From positions 1 through 64,000 of the forward strand of contig SUWT01000002.1 in assembly GCA_015061335.1 (NCBI GenBank): DNA of 64,000 nucleotides, read 5' to 3'. The translations under genes were made by a program, and so were the position numbers. The DNA comes from Lentimicrobiaceae bacterium (lineage in GTDB: Bacteria > Bacteroidota > Bacteroidia > Bacteroidales > F082). Shown here piece by piece: positions 24,841 through 33,869 of this stretch; position 1 is the stretch's first letter, and each line of letters starts with the position of its first letter. The notes below the pieces were generated by a model. It worked only from the letters and a program-made list of their open reading frames with translations. It did no database searches and was not told the origin of the DNA.

Positions 24841-26328
24841 TTATCTAGGATTGTCGTAGTAATCCTGAGCCTCGTCTCCATAATTGATACCAGGATTAAC
24901 ACTGCCATCTTCATTATAGTACTCCATAAATGGACTATATGATCTTGAATAAATTTCTGTCGTCCATCTGTTGTTGTTGATCTCACCAATAGCATCAGAG
25001 TGAATGAGCTGGAAGTCATTCGTGGCAATGTCTCTAGTCATAAATACGAACTTTTTATTCCTTTGTTTGTCTAATGTATAGTAATGCCATATCTCGTATG
25101 GATAAGCACCAGGTTCATTATGATTTTGTACAATTCTGTCAGGTGCACCATATTTTAAGAATACAATACCTCTGTCAGTCTGATAACCTTTAACTCTCTG
25201 CGCTGTAAATGAGGCGTTTACACGTTTGACCTGCTCGTAATAGCTGGTCCACGCAATGTCTGGTGATAAAGCATTACGTCCAACCCAGAAACTATAAAAA
25301 TACTGCTGCATAGTTTGAATGTCGTCAGTCTTGATAAGACTTAATGCGTATTCTCTTTCAATCTGTGATGAAATAGCCTCTAATGTTCTGATATATTCTC
25401 TTATAGTGTCAATGTTGTCAATATTACCAGAAAATACCTTCGATGGATCAATAGATGCTAAAGCAAGAGCGTCAATCTGATAGTTTGAATTACTTCTCTG
25501 GAAGAAAAACTGATTGTAACCTATAATGTCATTATTTCTGTCTCGTGCCTCAAGTACTAGATAATAGTTGCCAGATGGAAGATTGCTGATGTCAATAGTA
25601 TTGATAATTACCTCCGTGTCTTTAACATTCATTCTCTTGCTGAAAAAATGATTGTCAACTCTGGTATTGCTTTCAAAGGTCATGATATATGTGTTGAGAA
25701 GGTATTTCTCATTCTCACCTAAAGCCTTTTTGCTATTATAAATCTCAGCATAGAACGTCAATCTGTTCAATGACTCAGGATAATATGGCATGATCATAGG
25801 AATAAGATCAAAACCATTTTTTGAGTATGCATTCACAGTCTCGGTAGGCATATAGTCTTCAAGGGCTATTATACTGGAAAAACAGATGTTTTCAGGGAAA
25901 TCAACAATGACATTCTCTTCTACCTTCAAAGGATTCTTATTGATGTTGTTGGCATCTTCTATGTTAACTTCCATTGTGTATTCGCCATTTGCTAATGAAT
26001 AACGTTGTACATCCATGAAGAAACCGCTGATGTTTGCTGTGTCGGCGACCTTTGGACTTACTACAACATATTTGTCATAATTTTTGATTGATTCACCTTG
26101 TTTAAATAATACCGTCACATTAATTGAGGCTTCATATTGTCCATCCTGATCCATGGTATATACCAAACTGCTACAGTCAAAGGTAATATATGTTTCTAAA
26201 TAAGGTGTACTGCCTTCTTCTGTAATATTAAATGTTCCGTATGAAATATAGGAATTAATATTCTTTTGCTGGGCTTTAACTTGTAAAGCGATAAATGCTA
26301 AAAAACAAAATGCTAATAATTTTTTCAT
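24841..26328 (-). CDS. GWxTD domain protein, exported
   Basis: The 495-aa protein has a signal peptide (MKKLLAFCFLAFIALQVKAQ), a long N-terminal beta-rich region and a C-terminal GWxTD domain with GYQTDRGIVFLKYGAPDRI. Such proteins are widespread in Bacteroidota; their function is unknown to me. The ATG at 26328 was chosen over one at 26358 because it begins the signal peptide and because a TAATTTTG box at 26370-26363 would place transcription start between the two. It has its own terminator, so it is monocistronic. Confidence 0.85.
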   Translation of the reverse strand: MKKLLAFCFLAFIALQVKAQQKNINSYISYGTFNITEEGSTPYLETYITFDCSSLVYTMDQDGQYEASINVTVLFKQGESIKNYDKYVVVSPKVADTANISGFFMDVQRYSLANGEYTMEVNIEDANNINKNPLKVEENVIVDFPENICFSSIIALEDYMPTETVNAYSKNGFDLIPMIMPYYPESLNRLTFYAEIYNSKKALGENEKYLLNTYIMTFESNTRVDNHFFSKRMNVKDTEVIINTIDISNLPSGNYYLVLEARDRNNDIIGYNQFFFQRSNSNYQIDALALASIDPSKVFSGNIDNIDTIREYIRTLEAISSQIEREYALSLIKTDDIQTMQQYFYSFWVGRNALSPDIAWTSYYEQVKRVNASFTAQRVKGYQTDRGIVFLKYGAPDRIVQNHNEPGAYPYEIWHYYTLDKQRNKKFVFMTRDIATNDFQLIHSDAIGEINNNRWTTEIYSRSYSPFMEYYNEDGSVNPGINYGDEAQDYYDNPR

Positions 26329-26362
26329 CTGTCTAATTTTTTCTTTGTTAAAAATCACGATG

Positions 26363-26370
26363 CAAAATTA
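26363..26370 (-). promoter_or_regulatory. -7 promoter box for the GWxTD gene
   Basis: TAATTTTG on the minus strand, 34 nt before the ATG at 26328. Confidence 0.55.
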
Positions 26371-26477
26371 CATAATGTTTAGCTTCTGTCAAGTTTTTTT
26401 GGCTTGTTTTTTATGGAAATTTATGGAAGAAATTTTTATAAATTAATGTAAATCAGTATTATACAAAAATGCTTTCC

Positions 26478-28058
26478 CTAGAAATTCGATTTTATATAAT
26501 CTAATAAGAATTGACCTAAATTGTCCTCAATGTTGAAGATGTCTTTTAATTTATTGCTTCTTTTATTTGTTGCACTATATGTTAATCCTAACAAAACCGC
26601 TATTTCAGTGTCGCTAAAATCCATTATGAATAGTATCAAGAACTTAATATCACTATTGGTGATACCTTCAAATTCATTCTTTAGATTTCCAATAAAATTA
26701 GGAAAACTTTCATTAAATGTTTTTGTTAAGATAATGAGTTCGTTGTTTGATATCGCATATTTACTATGCTCATTAACATTCTTAATCATAATGGTTTTGC
26801 CATCTAAAGAATGTTTTATCTTATTATATATGTTGCTTTCGCAAAAAAGTTTGTATGAGGTCTCAAAATCATTCTCATTCTCAATGCTTTCTAATTTCTT
26901 AGAAATATCTTTTATGATTTTCTCCTTCTTCTTAATATTAATTTGACTATCTCTAATTGCTTCCTCTGCTTCAGAAATTTTTTTGCGATAATTCTTTCTG
27001 TTGGTGATAAATAAATAAACTACTATTATAATGGTTATTGTAGAGAATATTAAAGCGATTTTATTATACTTGCTATTTTTATCTATTATGATCTCTTCGT
27101 TGATATTAGTGTCATATATATTTTCCAAATCAAGTTTTAGGGGTGTCCGTCTGATTTCAGAAGAATTGCTTTGTGCCTGGTGTTGAATGTATATTAGTTC
27201 GTTTTCATTGTCTTTCAAGTTAAAATAAGCCTCAGCTAATTTCTCGGATGCCATCAGTTTTTCTTGAATATTACCATTGTCAAAACAGAATTTCAGATGG
27301 GGTAGGGCTGACTCATAATTTCTTTCATAGAAATACTTAGTACCTATCACTGAATGATAATCATAATCTTGTATAATAGTGTTAAAATGATTCTCGAATA
27401 TGGAATCTGCTATATTGTAATCGTTTAATTCATATAGAGTTACAAGTTTATTGTCGATAATTTTTCTATAGATGTTTTTAGGAATATTATCATATTCTTC
27501 TGCCATTTCAAAATAAATCATAGCAATGTCTGGAATATGATTGTATCTGTATAGTTTTCCAATTTTTATAAGCATATTCAGAGATTTTTCTATATTTTCG
27601 GCTTTCTTGTAATCAGAGAGAGACTTGTCATATAATTCAGCCGTTTGCTTGAATATGTTTAATTCATTATATAGGTCACCGAGACGTTCAAAGACTTCAG
27701 CTCGGAATTGATAGTCGTATTTTTTAATGTTTTTTTTCTGGGAAAGATAAAGATTTATATAATGTAAAGCTTTATAATAACTCTCAGCAGATTGAAAGAA
27801 CTGTTCGGAAGAATGCTTGTTGGCTGCGTTTATATAATGAATTTGTGATATTTTTTTATTAATTTCTATGTTTTTGTGATATTTTTTGGCACACTCTTCT
27901 GCAATAATGATGCTATTTTCACTTATTGTATCCATGTTTGAATCTGTAATGTTCAAAATAGTATCACAATACGATCTTGATATCCTATCACATGATGATG
28001 ATGTTATTGATATGATTATCAGAGATATAATGCTAATATATTTAAAAATTCTTCTCAT
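26478..28058 (-). CDS. Second TPR/transmembrane/HTH regulator
   Basis: The 526-aa protein starts with a lipoprotein-like signal (TSSSC, Cys about 23). TPR helices cover about 50-320, one membrane segment lies near 333-352 (ALIFSTITIIIVVYLFIT), then a Lys/Glu-rich coiled coil, then a C-terminal HTH (TEIAVLLGLTYSATNKRSNKL near 485-505). The layout equals that of the protein at 1400-2785, though the sequences are far apart. It is probably a membrane-bound regulator with a periplasmic TPR sensor. A TATTTTTG box only 9 nt upstream would leave a leader of a few nucleotides. Confidence 0.72.
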   Translation of the reverse strand: MRRIFKYISIISLIIISITSSSCDRISRSYCDTILNITDSNMDTISENSIIIAEECAKKYHKNIEINKKISQIHYINAANKHSSEQFFQSAESYYKALHYINLYLSQKKNIKKYDYQFRAEVFERLGDLYNELNIFKQTAELYDKSLSDYKKAENIEKSLNMLIKIGKLYRYNHIPDIAMIYFEMAEEYDNIPKNIYRKIIDNKLVTLYELNDYNIADSIFENHFNTIIQDYDYHSVIGTKYFYERNYESALPHLKFCFDNGNIQEKLMASEKLAEAYFNLKDNENELIYIQHQAQSNSSEIRRTPLKLDLENIYDTNINEEIIIDKNSKYNKIALIFSTITIIIVVYLFITNRKNYRKKISEAEEAIRDSQINIKKKEKIIKDISKKLESIENENDFETSYKLFCESNIYNKIKHSLDGKTIMIKNVNEHSKYAISNNELIILTKTFNESFPNFIGNLKNEFEGITNSDIKFLILFIMDFSDTEIAVLLGLTYSATNKRSNKLKDIFNIEDNLGQFLLDYIKSNF

Positions 28059-28067
28059 TTGCGATTA

Positions 28068-28075
28068 CAAAAATA
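28068..28075 (-). promoter_or_regulatory. -7 promoter box for the second TPR/HTH gene
   Basis: TATTTTTG on the minus strand, only 9 nt before the ATG, which would make the mRNA nearly leaderless. Confidence 0.4.
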
Positions 28076-28147
28076 CTGCTTTTATTTGGTGTTTTTAAAA
28101 AAAAATTTTTTTTTTTAAAAAAAAGCTTGCATAAAACAAAAAAATTG

Positions 28148-28155
28148 TATCTTTG
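28148..28155 (+). promoter_or_regulatory. -7 promoter box for the first tRNA-Ser
   Basis: TATCTTTG ending 4 nt before the tRNA 5' end, with TTG 18 bp upstream (28127-28129). The same block, one base different, precedes the tRNA at 29854. Confidence 0.6.
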
Positions 28156-28159
28156 CAGC

Positions 28160-28244
28160 GGAGAAATGGCAGAGTGGTCGATCGCGGCGGTCTTGAAAAC
28201 CGTTGTACAGCAATGTACCGGGGGTTCGAATCCCTCTTTCTCCG
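28160..28244 (+). tRNA. tRNA-Ser(UGA), copy 1
   Basis: An 85-nt class II tRNA. Acceptor stem GGAGAAA / TTTCTCC with G discriminator, anticodon loop CTTGAAA (anticodon TGA), long variable arm and TTCGAAT T-loop. The CCA end is not encoded (CGG follows). Identical to the gene at 29854-29938. Confidence 0.95.
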
Positions 28245-28252
28245 CGGAGATG

Positions 28253-28275
28253 AAGCGACTGCAAAGTCGCTTTTG
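28253..28275 (+). terminator. Possible terminator between the two tRNA-Ser genes
   Basis: AAGCGACT (28253-28260) pairs with AGTCGCTT (28265-28272) around a 4-nt loop, followed by a T-rich but interrupted tract. It may only partly stop transcription, since no good promoter box precedes the second tRNA. Confidence 0.5.
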
Positions 28276-28299
28276 TTCTTTAAGAAAGATTTTGAAATA

Positions 28300-28386
28300 G
28301 GAGAGATGCCAGAGTGGTCGAATGGGGCGGTCTCGAAAACCGTTGACCGCATCAGCGGTCCGAGGGTTCGAATCCCTCTCTCTCCG
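28300..28386 (+). tRNA. tRNA-Ser(CGA)
   Basis: An 87-nt class II tRNA. Acceptor stem GGAGAGA / TCTCTCC with G discriminator, anticodon loop CTCGAAA (anticodon CGA), long variable arm. CCA is not encoded. It lies 55 nt after the first tRNA-Ser. Confidence 0.95.
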
Positions 28387-28388
28387 CA

Positions 28389-28416
28389 AAGACGAAGCAT
28401 TTGCTCCGTCTTTTTT
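28389..28416 (+). terminator. Terminator after tRNA-Ser(CGA)
   Basis: AAGACGAAGCA (28389-28399) pairs with TGCTCCGTCTT (28402-28412) with one mismatch, followed by a T-run. Confidence 0.8.
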
Positions 28417-28446
28417 ATTATATGTAATTCATAGAATTATCTTACT

Positions 28447-29061
28447 ATGCAAGAAATCAATCCAAAAGAAACAAGTCGTGCTTTCGCTTTTGATATGTGG
28501 ATGTCATCGCCAATGCCAATGGTAACTCTTACAAAAACATTTGACATCACTCATATTTATAAAATAAGTAGAAGAAAGAAAGTGAAATTTAATGCGCTTT
28601 TATGTTGGTGTATCGCTAAGGCTGCAAGTCAAATTGAGGAATTTTACATTCTACCTGTATGCGGCTCTATGTATAAATACGACCGTATAGCTGTAAATGT
28701 TATTGTTAATAATAAAAAAGGTGGAATTAATTCATGTGATATTCTTTATACAGATGATTTCAATAGATTTGTTGCTGATTATGTTAATTTAACAACGAGT
28801 GTAAGTGATTCCTGTGAAAGCATTTTTAATGAAGATGCTATGATAGTCGGTACTTCTGCGATGATCGCAACAGAACTAGATAGCATAGTGAATCAATATA
28901 CAGATAAGTTTCTAAACCCAATGGTGATGTGGGGAAGATATCGTAAGTCTTTGTTTAAGGTGTCTTTGCCAATCTCTTTCCAATTTCATCATGTACAAAT
29001 GGATGGAGGTCATGCGGCAAAATTTTTAGATTTATTACAGAAAACTATAATGTCTTTATGA
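28447..29061 (+). CDS. CatA-like O-acetyltransferase
   Basis: The 204-aa protein belongs to the chloramphenicol acetyltransferase fold. The active-site motif HHxxxDG is present as HHVQMDG at 181-187, with H182 the likely catalytic base, near the C-terminus as in true CAT. The protein is slightly shorter than classical CAT (about 215-220 aa). The substrate cannot be told from sequence; many Bacteroidota relatives are not known to confer resistance. It sits with a hemolysin III gene between two identical tRNA-Ser genes. Confidence 0.82.
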   Translation: MQEINPKETSRAFAFDMWMSSPMPMVTLTKTFDITHIYKISRRKKVKFNALLCWCIAKAASQIEEFYILPVCGSMYKYDRIAVNVIVNNKKGGINSCDILYTDDFNRFVADYVNLTTSVSDSCESIFNEDAMIVGTSAMIATELDSIVNQYTDKFLNPMVMWGRYRKSLFKVSLPISFQFHHVQMDGGHAAKFLDLLQKTIMSL

Positions 29062-29094
29062 TGTTTATGTTATCTTTGTTCAAAATATATTTAT

Positions 29095-29781
29095 ATGAAC
29101 GAGAATAATAATTTATCTAATAAATATACACTTGCGGAAGAAGTCGCTAATACAATCTCTCATGTCGTAGGTCTTATAATGAGCATAGTTGTATGTTTAT
29201 TGTTTTTATTTAAAGCTTATCAATCAACAGATACTATATCCATCGTTAGTTTATGGATATATTTTTTCGGTGTGGCTAGCTCTTATTTGGCGTCATCATT
29301 ATACCACGCATGTCCGTCAAAAAATGAAGGTACAAAATTATTATTAAGAAAATTTGATCATGCAGCTATATATTGGCATATTGCCAGTAGTTACACTCCA
29401 ATAACATTAATAGCAATGTATAAATTCGGTGTGACAGGATGGGCGTTTTCCATATTTTCTCTTGTATGGCTTTGTGCGATAATTGGGACAGTATTGACAT
29501 TTAGAAAAATTAAATCACACAGCTATTTCAAAACGGTGTGTTATGTTATGATGGGACTATTAATTCTTATTGCATTTAAACCATTTTATGAAAGTGTTGG
29601 TGTGAAAATAGTTATGCTTGTAGTTCTTGAAGGTGTTAGTTATATTATAGGTGCTGTATTATATAGCTTTAAGAAAATCAAATATATACATTCAGTATTC
29701 CATATCTTTGTTGTTTTTGGAGATGTGTTCCATATGTTAGCGGTATGGAAGATTTTGCAGATGTATCTTCTTGTATCTTAA
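29095..29781 (+). CDS. Hemolysin III family membrane protein (YqfA/TrhA-like)
   Basis: The 228-aa protein has seven predicted hydrophobic segments and the conserved residues of the PAQR/hemolysin III family: the [12 protein letters not shown] start near 15-26, SSLYHAC near 67-73, the [15 protein letters not shown] segment near 87-102, and [15 protein letters not shown] near 199-213. These histidines and acidic residues bind metal in the family. Despite the name, relatives act in membrane homeostasis. It begins 33 nt after the CatA-like stop and may be co-transcribed. Confidence 0.9.
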   Translation: MNENNNLSNKYTLAEEVANTISHVVGLIMSIVVCLLFLFKAYQSTDTISIVSLWIYFFGVASSYLASSLYHACPSKNEGTKLLLRKFDHAAIYWHIASSYTPITLIAMYKFGVTGWAFSIFSLVWLCAIIGTVLTFRKIKSHSYFKTVCYVMMGLLILIAFKPFYESVGVKIVMLVVLEGVSYIIGAVLYSFKKIKYIHSVFHIFVVFGDVFHMLAVWKILQMYLLVS

Positions 29782-29841
29782 TGATATATATAAAAAATAA
29801 AAATATTTTCTCCAATATGTAGGTACAGAAGAAAAAAATTG

Positions 29842-29849
29842 TATTTTTG
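29842..29849 (+). promoter_or_regulatory. -7 promoter box for the third tRNA-Ser
   Basis: TATTTTTG ending 4 nt before the tRNA 5' end. The flank, a run of A then TTG-TAT, is almost the same as upstream of copy 1. Confidence 0.6.
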
Positions 29850-29853
29850 CAGT

Positions 29854-29938
29854 GGAGAAATGGCAGAGTGGTCGATCGCGGCGGTCTTGAAAACCGTTGT
29901 ACAGCAATGTACCGGGGGTTCGAATCCCTCTTTCTCCG
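29854..29938 (+). tRNA. tRNA-Ser(UGA), copy 2
   Basis: Identical over 85 nt to the gene at 28160-28244, including anticodon TGA. Here the next three bases are CCA, so the mature 3' end may be encoded, unlike copy 1. Confidence 0.95.
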
Positions 29939-29971
29939 CCAAAAATGACTTCTTGAATAAGTCCATAATAA

Positions 29972-30004
29972 AAAAAGCTGAGGTTTCTTAATCTCAGCTT
30001 TTTT
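29972..30004. terminator. Bidirectional terminator
   Basis: AGCTGAG (29976-29982) pairs with CTCAGCT (29993-29999) around a 10-nt loop, with A-run before and T-run after. It serves the tRNA-Ser on the plus strand and the beta-barrel gene on the minus strand. Confidence 0.85.
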
Positions 30005-30019
30005 ATTGATGTTTTGTTT

Positions 30020-30886
30020 TTATTCCAGTGATCTCTCTGCTTTTCGGAGAGCTCTTTCTTCTTGTTTTCTGAGTTTCTTCAGTTTCTTATCTATAGATTT
30101 TTGGTGAATCTTTGGATTATCGCCACGGAATACATATTCGTCTCTTATATACTCACTTCTGTCCTCGTTAAAGACATAGATCAATCTGGCTGTTACAGTG
30201 TTGTTGTATTGTTCTCGAGTACAGTCGTATTCTCCGTTTACAAGGTAGAAATCTCGTGTTCTGATTTTAGCCATAGAATATTGAAAACGAACTCCAAGTT
30301 TTAATCTGTCATAAATTCTAATTTTTAAATCACCTAAAAAACAGAAATCATTAAGATTATATTTATCCTCTCCAGTGTAAGATAAATTGACATTGGTAAG
30401 TTTACCATGTTCATATTCTTTCAATCCGATAAGACGACCGTATGAGAATCCAATACCTATTGAGGCTAATTGCTTGTCGCTGAAGTAAAAAATAAGAGGC
30501 ACTTCCAAATAATTCATATAAAGATCGTAGGCTCCTGTAACAGGATCTTTCTCATCACTGACAAAATATCCGTCATACCCCAAGCCAGTAGTAAAATACG
30601 TATTATTGTTGTTGTCAACATATTGAGCTCTTTGATGAGAGCCTTTCTGATCAAAAACGACCTCTAATGCGATGTCGAAATTGAAATTATTTTTTTTATA
30701 TATAGGGACAATCGCTCCTAAACCTCCATGAAATCCTAATCTACGATAACCGTATGCCTGATCACCATCGACTTGAGATAGATTTAATCCCATAAATGCT
30801 TCTCCCTTTACGATTTGTGCCTTTGACTCTATTGATAAAAATGACAAAATAGCACCTAAAACAAATATTGTAAGTATCTTTTTCAT
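30020..30886 (-). CDS. Outer-membrane beta-barrel protein
   Basis: The 288-aa protein has a signal peptide (about 1-23, ending SKAQ) and then alternating hydrophobic/polar strands, with many aromatic residues and Gly (GFHGGLGAIVPIY, YLEVPLIFYFSDKQLASIGIGFSYGRL). This fits a PorT-like or general outer-membrane beta-barrel fold. The C-terminal 40 residues are Lys/Arg-rich and helical, which is odd for a barrel. It starts 25 nt after the tex stop codon and is probably in that operon. Its function is not known. Confidence 0.72.
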   Translation of the reverse strand: MKKILTIFVLGAILSFLSIESKAQIVKGEAFMGLNLSQVDGDQAYGYRRLGFHGGLGAIVPIYKKNNFNFDIALEVVFDQKGSHQRAQYVDNNNNTYFTTGLGYDGYFVSDEKDPVTGAYDLYMNYLEVPLIFYFSDKQLASIGIGFSYGRLIGLKEYEHGKLTNVNLSYTGEDKYNLNDFCFLGDLKIRIYDRLKLGVRFQYSMAKIRTRDFYLVNGEYDCTREQYNNTVTARLIYVFNEDRSEYIRDEYVFRGDNPKIHQKSIDKKLKKLRKQEERALRKAERSLE

Positions 30887-30911
30887 GGTATTATAACGAT
30901 GATAAACACAT

Positions 30912-33062
30912 TTAATTATTTATTATGATATTTTTCATGCTAAGACTGATTCTTTTTCTTTCGATATCAACCTCAGTTACTGTTACTTTTACTTTCTGAT
31001 TAAGTTTTACAATTTCATTGGGATCCTTGATGTATTGATTTGACATCTGACTGATATGTACAAGCCCGTCTTGGTGTACGCCTATATCTACAAAACAACC
31101 GAATGCTGTTATGTTAGTTACAATACCATAGAGCTGCATTCCTATTTTAAGGTCATTCATTGTACGAACATCTTTGCTAAACTCAAATACCTCAAAACTC
31201 TTACGAGGATCGCGACCAGGTTTTTCTAGTTCGTTTATAATGTCGTTTATTGTTTCAATGCCAACCCCACTTTCTATAAATTCAGTCGGTTTTATTTTAG
31301 AGATAAGTTCTTTATTTCCAATAAGATCTTTGACATTTACATCGAGTTTCTTAGCCATTTTTTCAACAATATGATAACTTTCGGGGTGAACGGCACTGGC
31401 ATCTAGTGGTTGTGATGCTCCGTGTATTCTTAAGAATCCTGCACATTGTTCATAAGCTTTTTCTCCTAGACGAGGTACTTTAAGTAATTGTTTGCGACTA
31501 GAGAAGCCACCGTTTTCATTACGATATTTGACAATATTACTCGCCAATTGAGGACCGACGCCACTTACGTATGATAAAAGCTGCTCGCTTGCGGAGTTAA
31601 GTTCAACTCCAACAGCATTTACGCAGCTTTCCACAACATGAGCTAGCTCTTCTGTAAGGAGTTTCTGGTTAACATCATGTTGATATTGTCCCACACCTAT
31701 TGATTTAGGGTCTATTTTTACCAATTCTGCAAGCGGATCCATCAAACGACGACCTATGCTTACGGCTCCTCTAACAGTGATGTCATAATCAGGAAATTCA
31801 TCTCTTGCTACTTTAGATGCTGAATATATTGATGCTCCACTTTCATTAACCATAACCGCTGTGATGTCGCGATCGAAGGCGATACCATGGATGAAATCCT
31901 CTGTTTCACGTCCTGCTGTGCCATTGCCGATAGCTATCACGTCTATTTTATATGCATTGACAAGTGATCTTATTTTGTTGGATGCTTGCCGTATTTGTGA
32001 TTGTGGCGGATGAGGGAATATTGTCTCATTATGTAATAAAGCTCCATATTCATTGAGTATAACGACTTTACATCCTGTTCTAAAACCTGGGTCAAGGGCT
32101 AGAACTCTTTTCTGTCCTATAGGTGCCGCCAATAAGAGTTGTCGTAGATTCTCAGCAAACACTTTTACTGCTACTTCATCTGCTTTTTCTTTATACATGG
32201 CACGAATCTCAGTCTCTAATGATGGCTCTAGAAGTCGTTTCCATGCATCATCGATAGCGTCTTGAACCAAATCGGTAGAGGAATTGTCAGCCTTTAGGAA
32301 AATGTTATCCAAAGTCTTTAAAGCGTCTTCATCGTTTATTCGGAGTTTGACTTTAAGAAAACCTTCTTGTTCTGCGCGAAACATGGCTAGAATACGGTGT
32401 GATGGAGCCTCGTTAATAGGCTCTTTCCAATCAAAATATTGTTGGTATGTCTTTGCGTCAACTTCTTTGTCCTTAACAACGGAAGATGTTATTATACCAT
32501 CCTGATGATATATTTTACGGATCAAGTTTCTTCCTTTGATATTTTCAGAAACCCATTCGGCCATAATATCACAAGCTCCTTTTAATGCATCTTTAACGTT
32601 CTCAACGCCTTTTTCAATATTAATATATTTTTCAGCCATGGCATCAACATCGTCATGGCTTTGCGACATTATCAGTTTGGCAAGAGGTTCCAATCCTTTT
32701 TGACGTGCTATCTCCGCTCTTGTTTTTCTTTTTGGCTTATATGGTAAATATAAATCTTCAACGTCTTGTAATGTCTTGGCATTCCTAATGTTATTTTCCA
32801 AGTCCGGAGTTAGCTTTTCTTGCTCAGCAATGGATTTTAATACGAATTCTTTTCTCTTTTCCAGCTCTTCCAGTTGTTCTATTCTTTTTTGTATAGCAGC
32901 AACGACTTCTTCATTCATTGTGTTTGTCATTTCCTTGCGGTAACGTGCTATAAATGGAACGGTACAACCATCATTCAAAAGCATTATTACATTTGATGCT
33001 ATAGTTTGTGTTATTGAAAATTCTTTTGCTATCTGATTGCTGAAAATAATATTCTCACTCAT
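30912..33062 (-). CDS. tex: Tex family RNA-binding protein
   Basis: The 716-aa protein has the Tex order: N-terminal helical domain, YqgF-like domain (VLALDPGFRTGCKVVILNEYG), helix-hairpin-helix repeats (SYVSGVGPQLASNIVKYRNENGG region) and a C-terminal S1 RNA-binding domain (GMQLYGIVTNITAFGCFVDIG start). Tex binds nucleic acids and affects transcription. Length is a little under the usual 750-780 aa. It follows aroE by 30 nt but has its own TATATTTG box 17 nt upstream of the ATG. Confidence 0.94.
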   Translation of the reverse strand: MSENIIFSNQIAKEFSITQTIASNVIMLLNDGCTVPFIARYRKEMTNTMNEEVVAAIQKRIEQLEELEKRKEFVLKSIAEQEKLTPDLENNIRNAKTLQDVEDLYLPYKPKRKTRAEIARQKGLEPLAKLIMSQSHDDVDAMAEKYINIEKGVENVKDALKGACDIMAEWVSENIKGRNLIRKIYHQDGIITSSVVKDKEVDAKTYQQYFDWKEPINEAPSHRILAMFRAEQEGFLKVKLRINDEDALKTLDNIFLKADNSSTDLVQDAIDDAWKRLLEPSLETEIRAMYKEKADEVAVKVFAENLRQLLLAAPIGQKRVLALDPGFRTGCKVVILNEYGALLHNETIFPHPPQSQIRQASNKIRSLVNAYKIDVIAIGNGTAGRETEDFIHGIAFDRDITAVMVNESGASIYSASKVARDEFPDYDITVRGAVSIGRRLMDPLAELVKIDPKSIGVGQYQHDVNQKLLTEELAHVVESCVNAVGVELNSASEQLLSYVSGVGPQLASNIVKYRNENGGFSSRKQLLKVPRLGEKAYEQCAGFLRIHGASQPLDASAVHPESYHIVEKMAKKLDVNVKDLIGNKELISKIKPTEFIESGVGIETINDIINELEKPGRDPRKSFEVFEFSKDVRTMNDLKIGMQLYGIVTNITAFGCFVDIGVHQDGLVHISQMSNQYIKDPNEIVKLNQKVKVTVTEVDIERKRISLSMKNIIINN

Positions 33063-33079
33063 AATATTTCTTTAAAATG

Positions 33080-33087
33080 CAAATATA
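33080..33087 (-). promoter_or_regulatory. -7 promoter box for tex
   Basis: TATATTTG on the minus strand, 17 nt before the tex ATG, within the 30-nt gap after aroE. Confidence 0.6.
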
Positions 33088-33092
33088 ATAAT

Positions 33093-33860
33093 TTATTGCC
33101 ATATCTTCCATGCGGCTTCAGCTTGTTCATACAACATCTTCATCCCATTGAATGTCGGTATCCCCATTTTAATTCCATTTTTCAGGAAAATGGTTTCTAA
33201 AGGATTGTAAATCAAATCTATGAAAATATTGTGAGCTTCTATAGTAGAGTAAGGAAGATCTATATAATTTTCTGTGTCTGGAAACATTCCGACAGGTGTG
33301 GTATTTATGATGATCGAATATGGATAAAAACCCTTGTCATATACCTCAAAATATCCGATATCACGACATGTTCTTGGATTTCTACTGACAATTTTAAAAG
33401 GAATATTCTCCTGATTTAAGACAAATTGCACAGCCTTAGATGCTCCTCCGCTACCAAAAATAAGAGCCTCTCTTTTATCTTTGATGCTCTCATGGAAATT
33501 CTTACACTGTTTGACATCATCAAACAATGCTTTGAATCCAATAACATCAGTATTATAGCCTTTAAGATGCCTTTTCTCATCAATCTTAACGGTATTGACA
33601 GCTCCTACTTCTTTTGCATTATCATCAAGAGAATCCAAATAAGGTATAATACTTTCCTTATAAGGGATCGTGACATTAAATCCACTTAGACTTTTATTGT
33701 TTTCAATAATATCTAAGAGGTTTTTAATATCTTGAATCTCAATATTTTGATAAGAATAATTGAGTCCTAGATCAGAAAATTTCTTGTTAAAAAAAACTTT
33801 CGAGAAGGAATGACTTAGATTTCTTCCGACTAATCCGTATATCTTATCAAAATTATACAT
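33093..33860 (-). CDS. aroE: Shikimate dehydrogenase
   Basis: AroE reduces 3-dehydroshikimate to shikimate with NADPH in aromatic amino acid synthesis. The 255-aa protein has the substrate segment LSHSFSK near 15-21, the catalytic Lys68 in NVTIPYK, GAVNTV near 87-92, YNTDVIGF, and the Rossmann glycine motif FGSGGASKAV. Length is a little short but normal. It lies 9 nt after the DUF368 gene, in the TPR-DUF368-aroE operon. Confidence 0.94.
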   Translation of the reverse strand: MYNFDKIYGLVGRNLSHSFSKVFFNKKFSDLGLNYSYQNIEIQDIKNLLDIIENNKSLSGFNVTIPYKESIIPYLDSLDDNAKEVGAVNTVKIDEKRHLKGYNTDVIGFKALFDDVKQCKNFHESIKDKREALIFGSGGASKAVQFVLNQENIPFKIVSRNPRTCRDIGYFEVYDKGFYPYSIIINTTPVGMFPDTENYIDLPYSTIEAHNIFIDLIYNPLETIFLKNGIKMGIPTFNGMKMLYEQAEAAWKIWQ

Positions 33861-33869
33861 GCTAAAGAA

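Noticed and set aside
28042..28525. Several open frames over the tRNA-Ser genes on both strands, including one with [18 protein letters not shown] and its repeat at 29778-29966
   Set aside because: These are antisense or sense read-throughs of tRNA-Ser genes, a well-known source of false proteins; the tRNA structure explains the sequence.
28447..29061. Reporting a chloramphenicol resistance gene
   Set aside because: The active-site motif is present, but the sequence is distant from known resistance enzymes and the substrate cannot be told from sequence.
28160..29941. An integrative element between the tRNA-Ser repeats
   Set aside because: No integrase, transposase or mobilisation gene lies between the repeats; only the duplication itself is reported.
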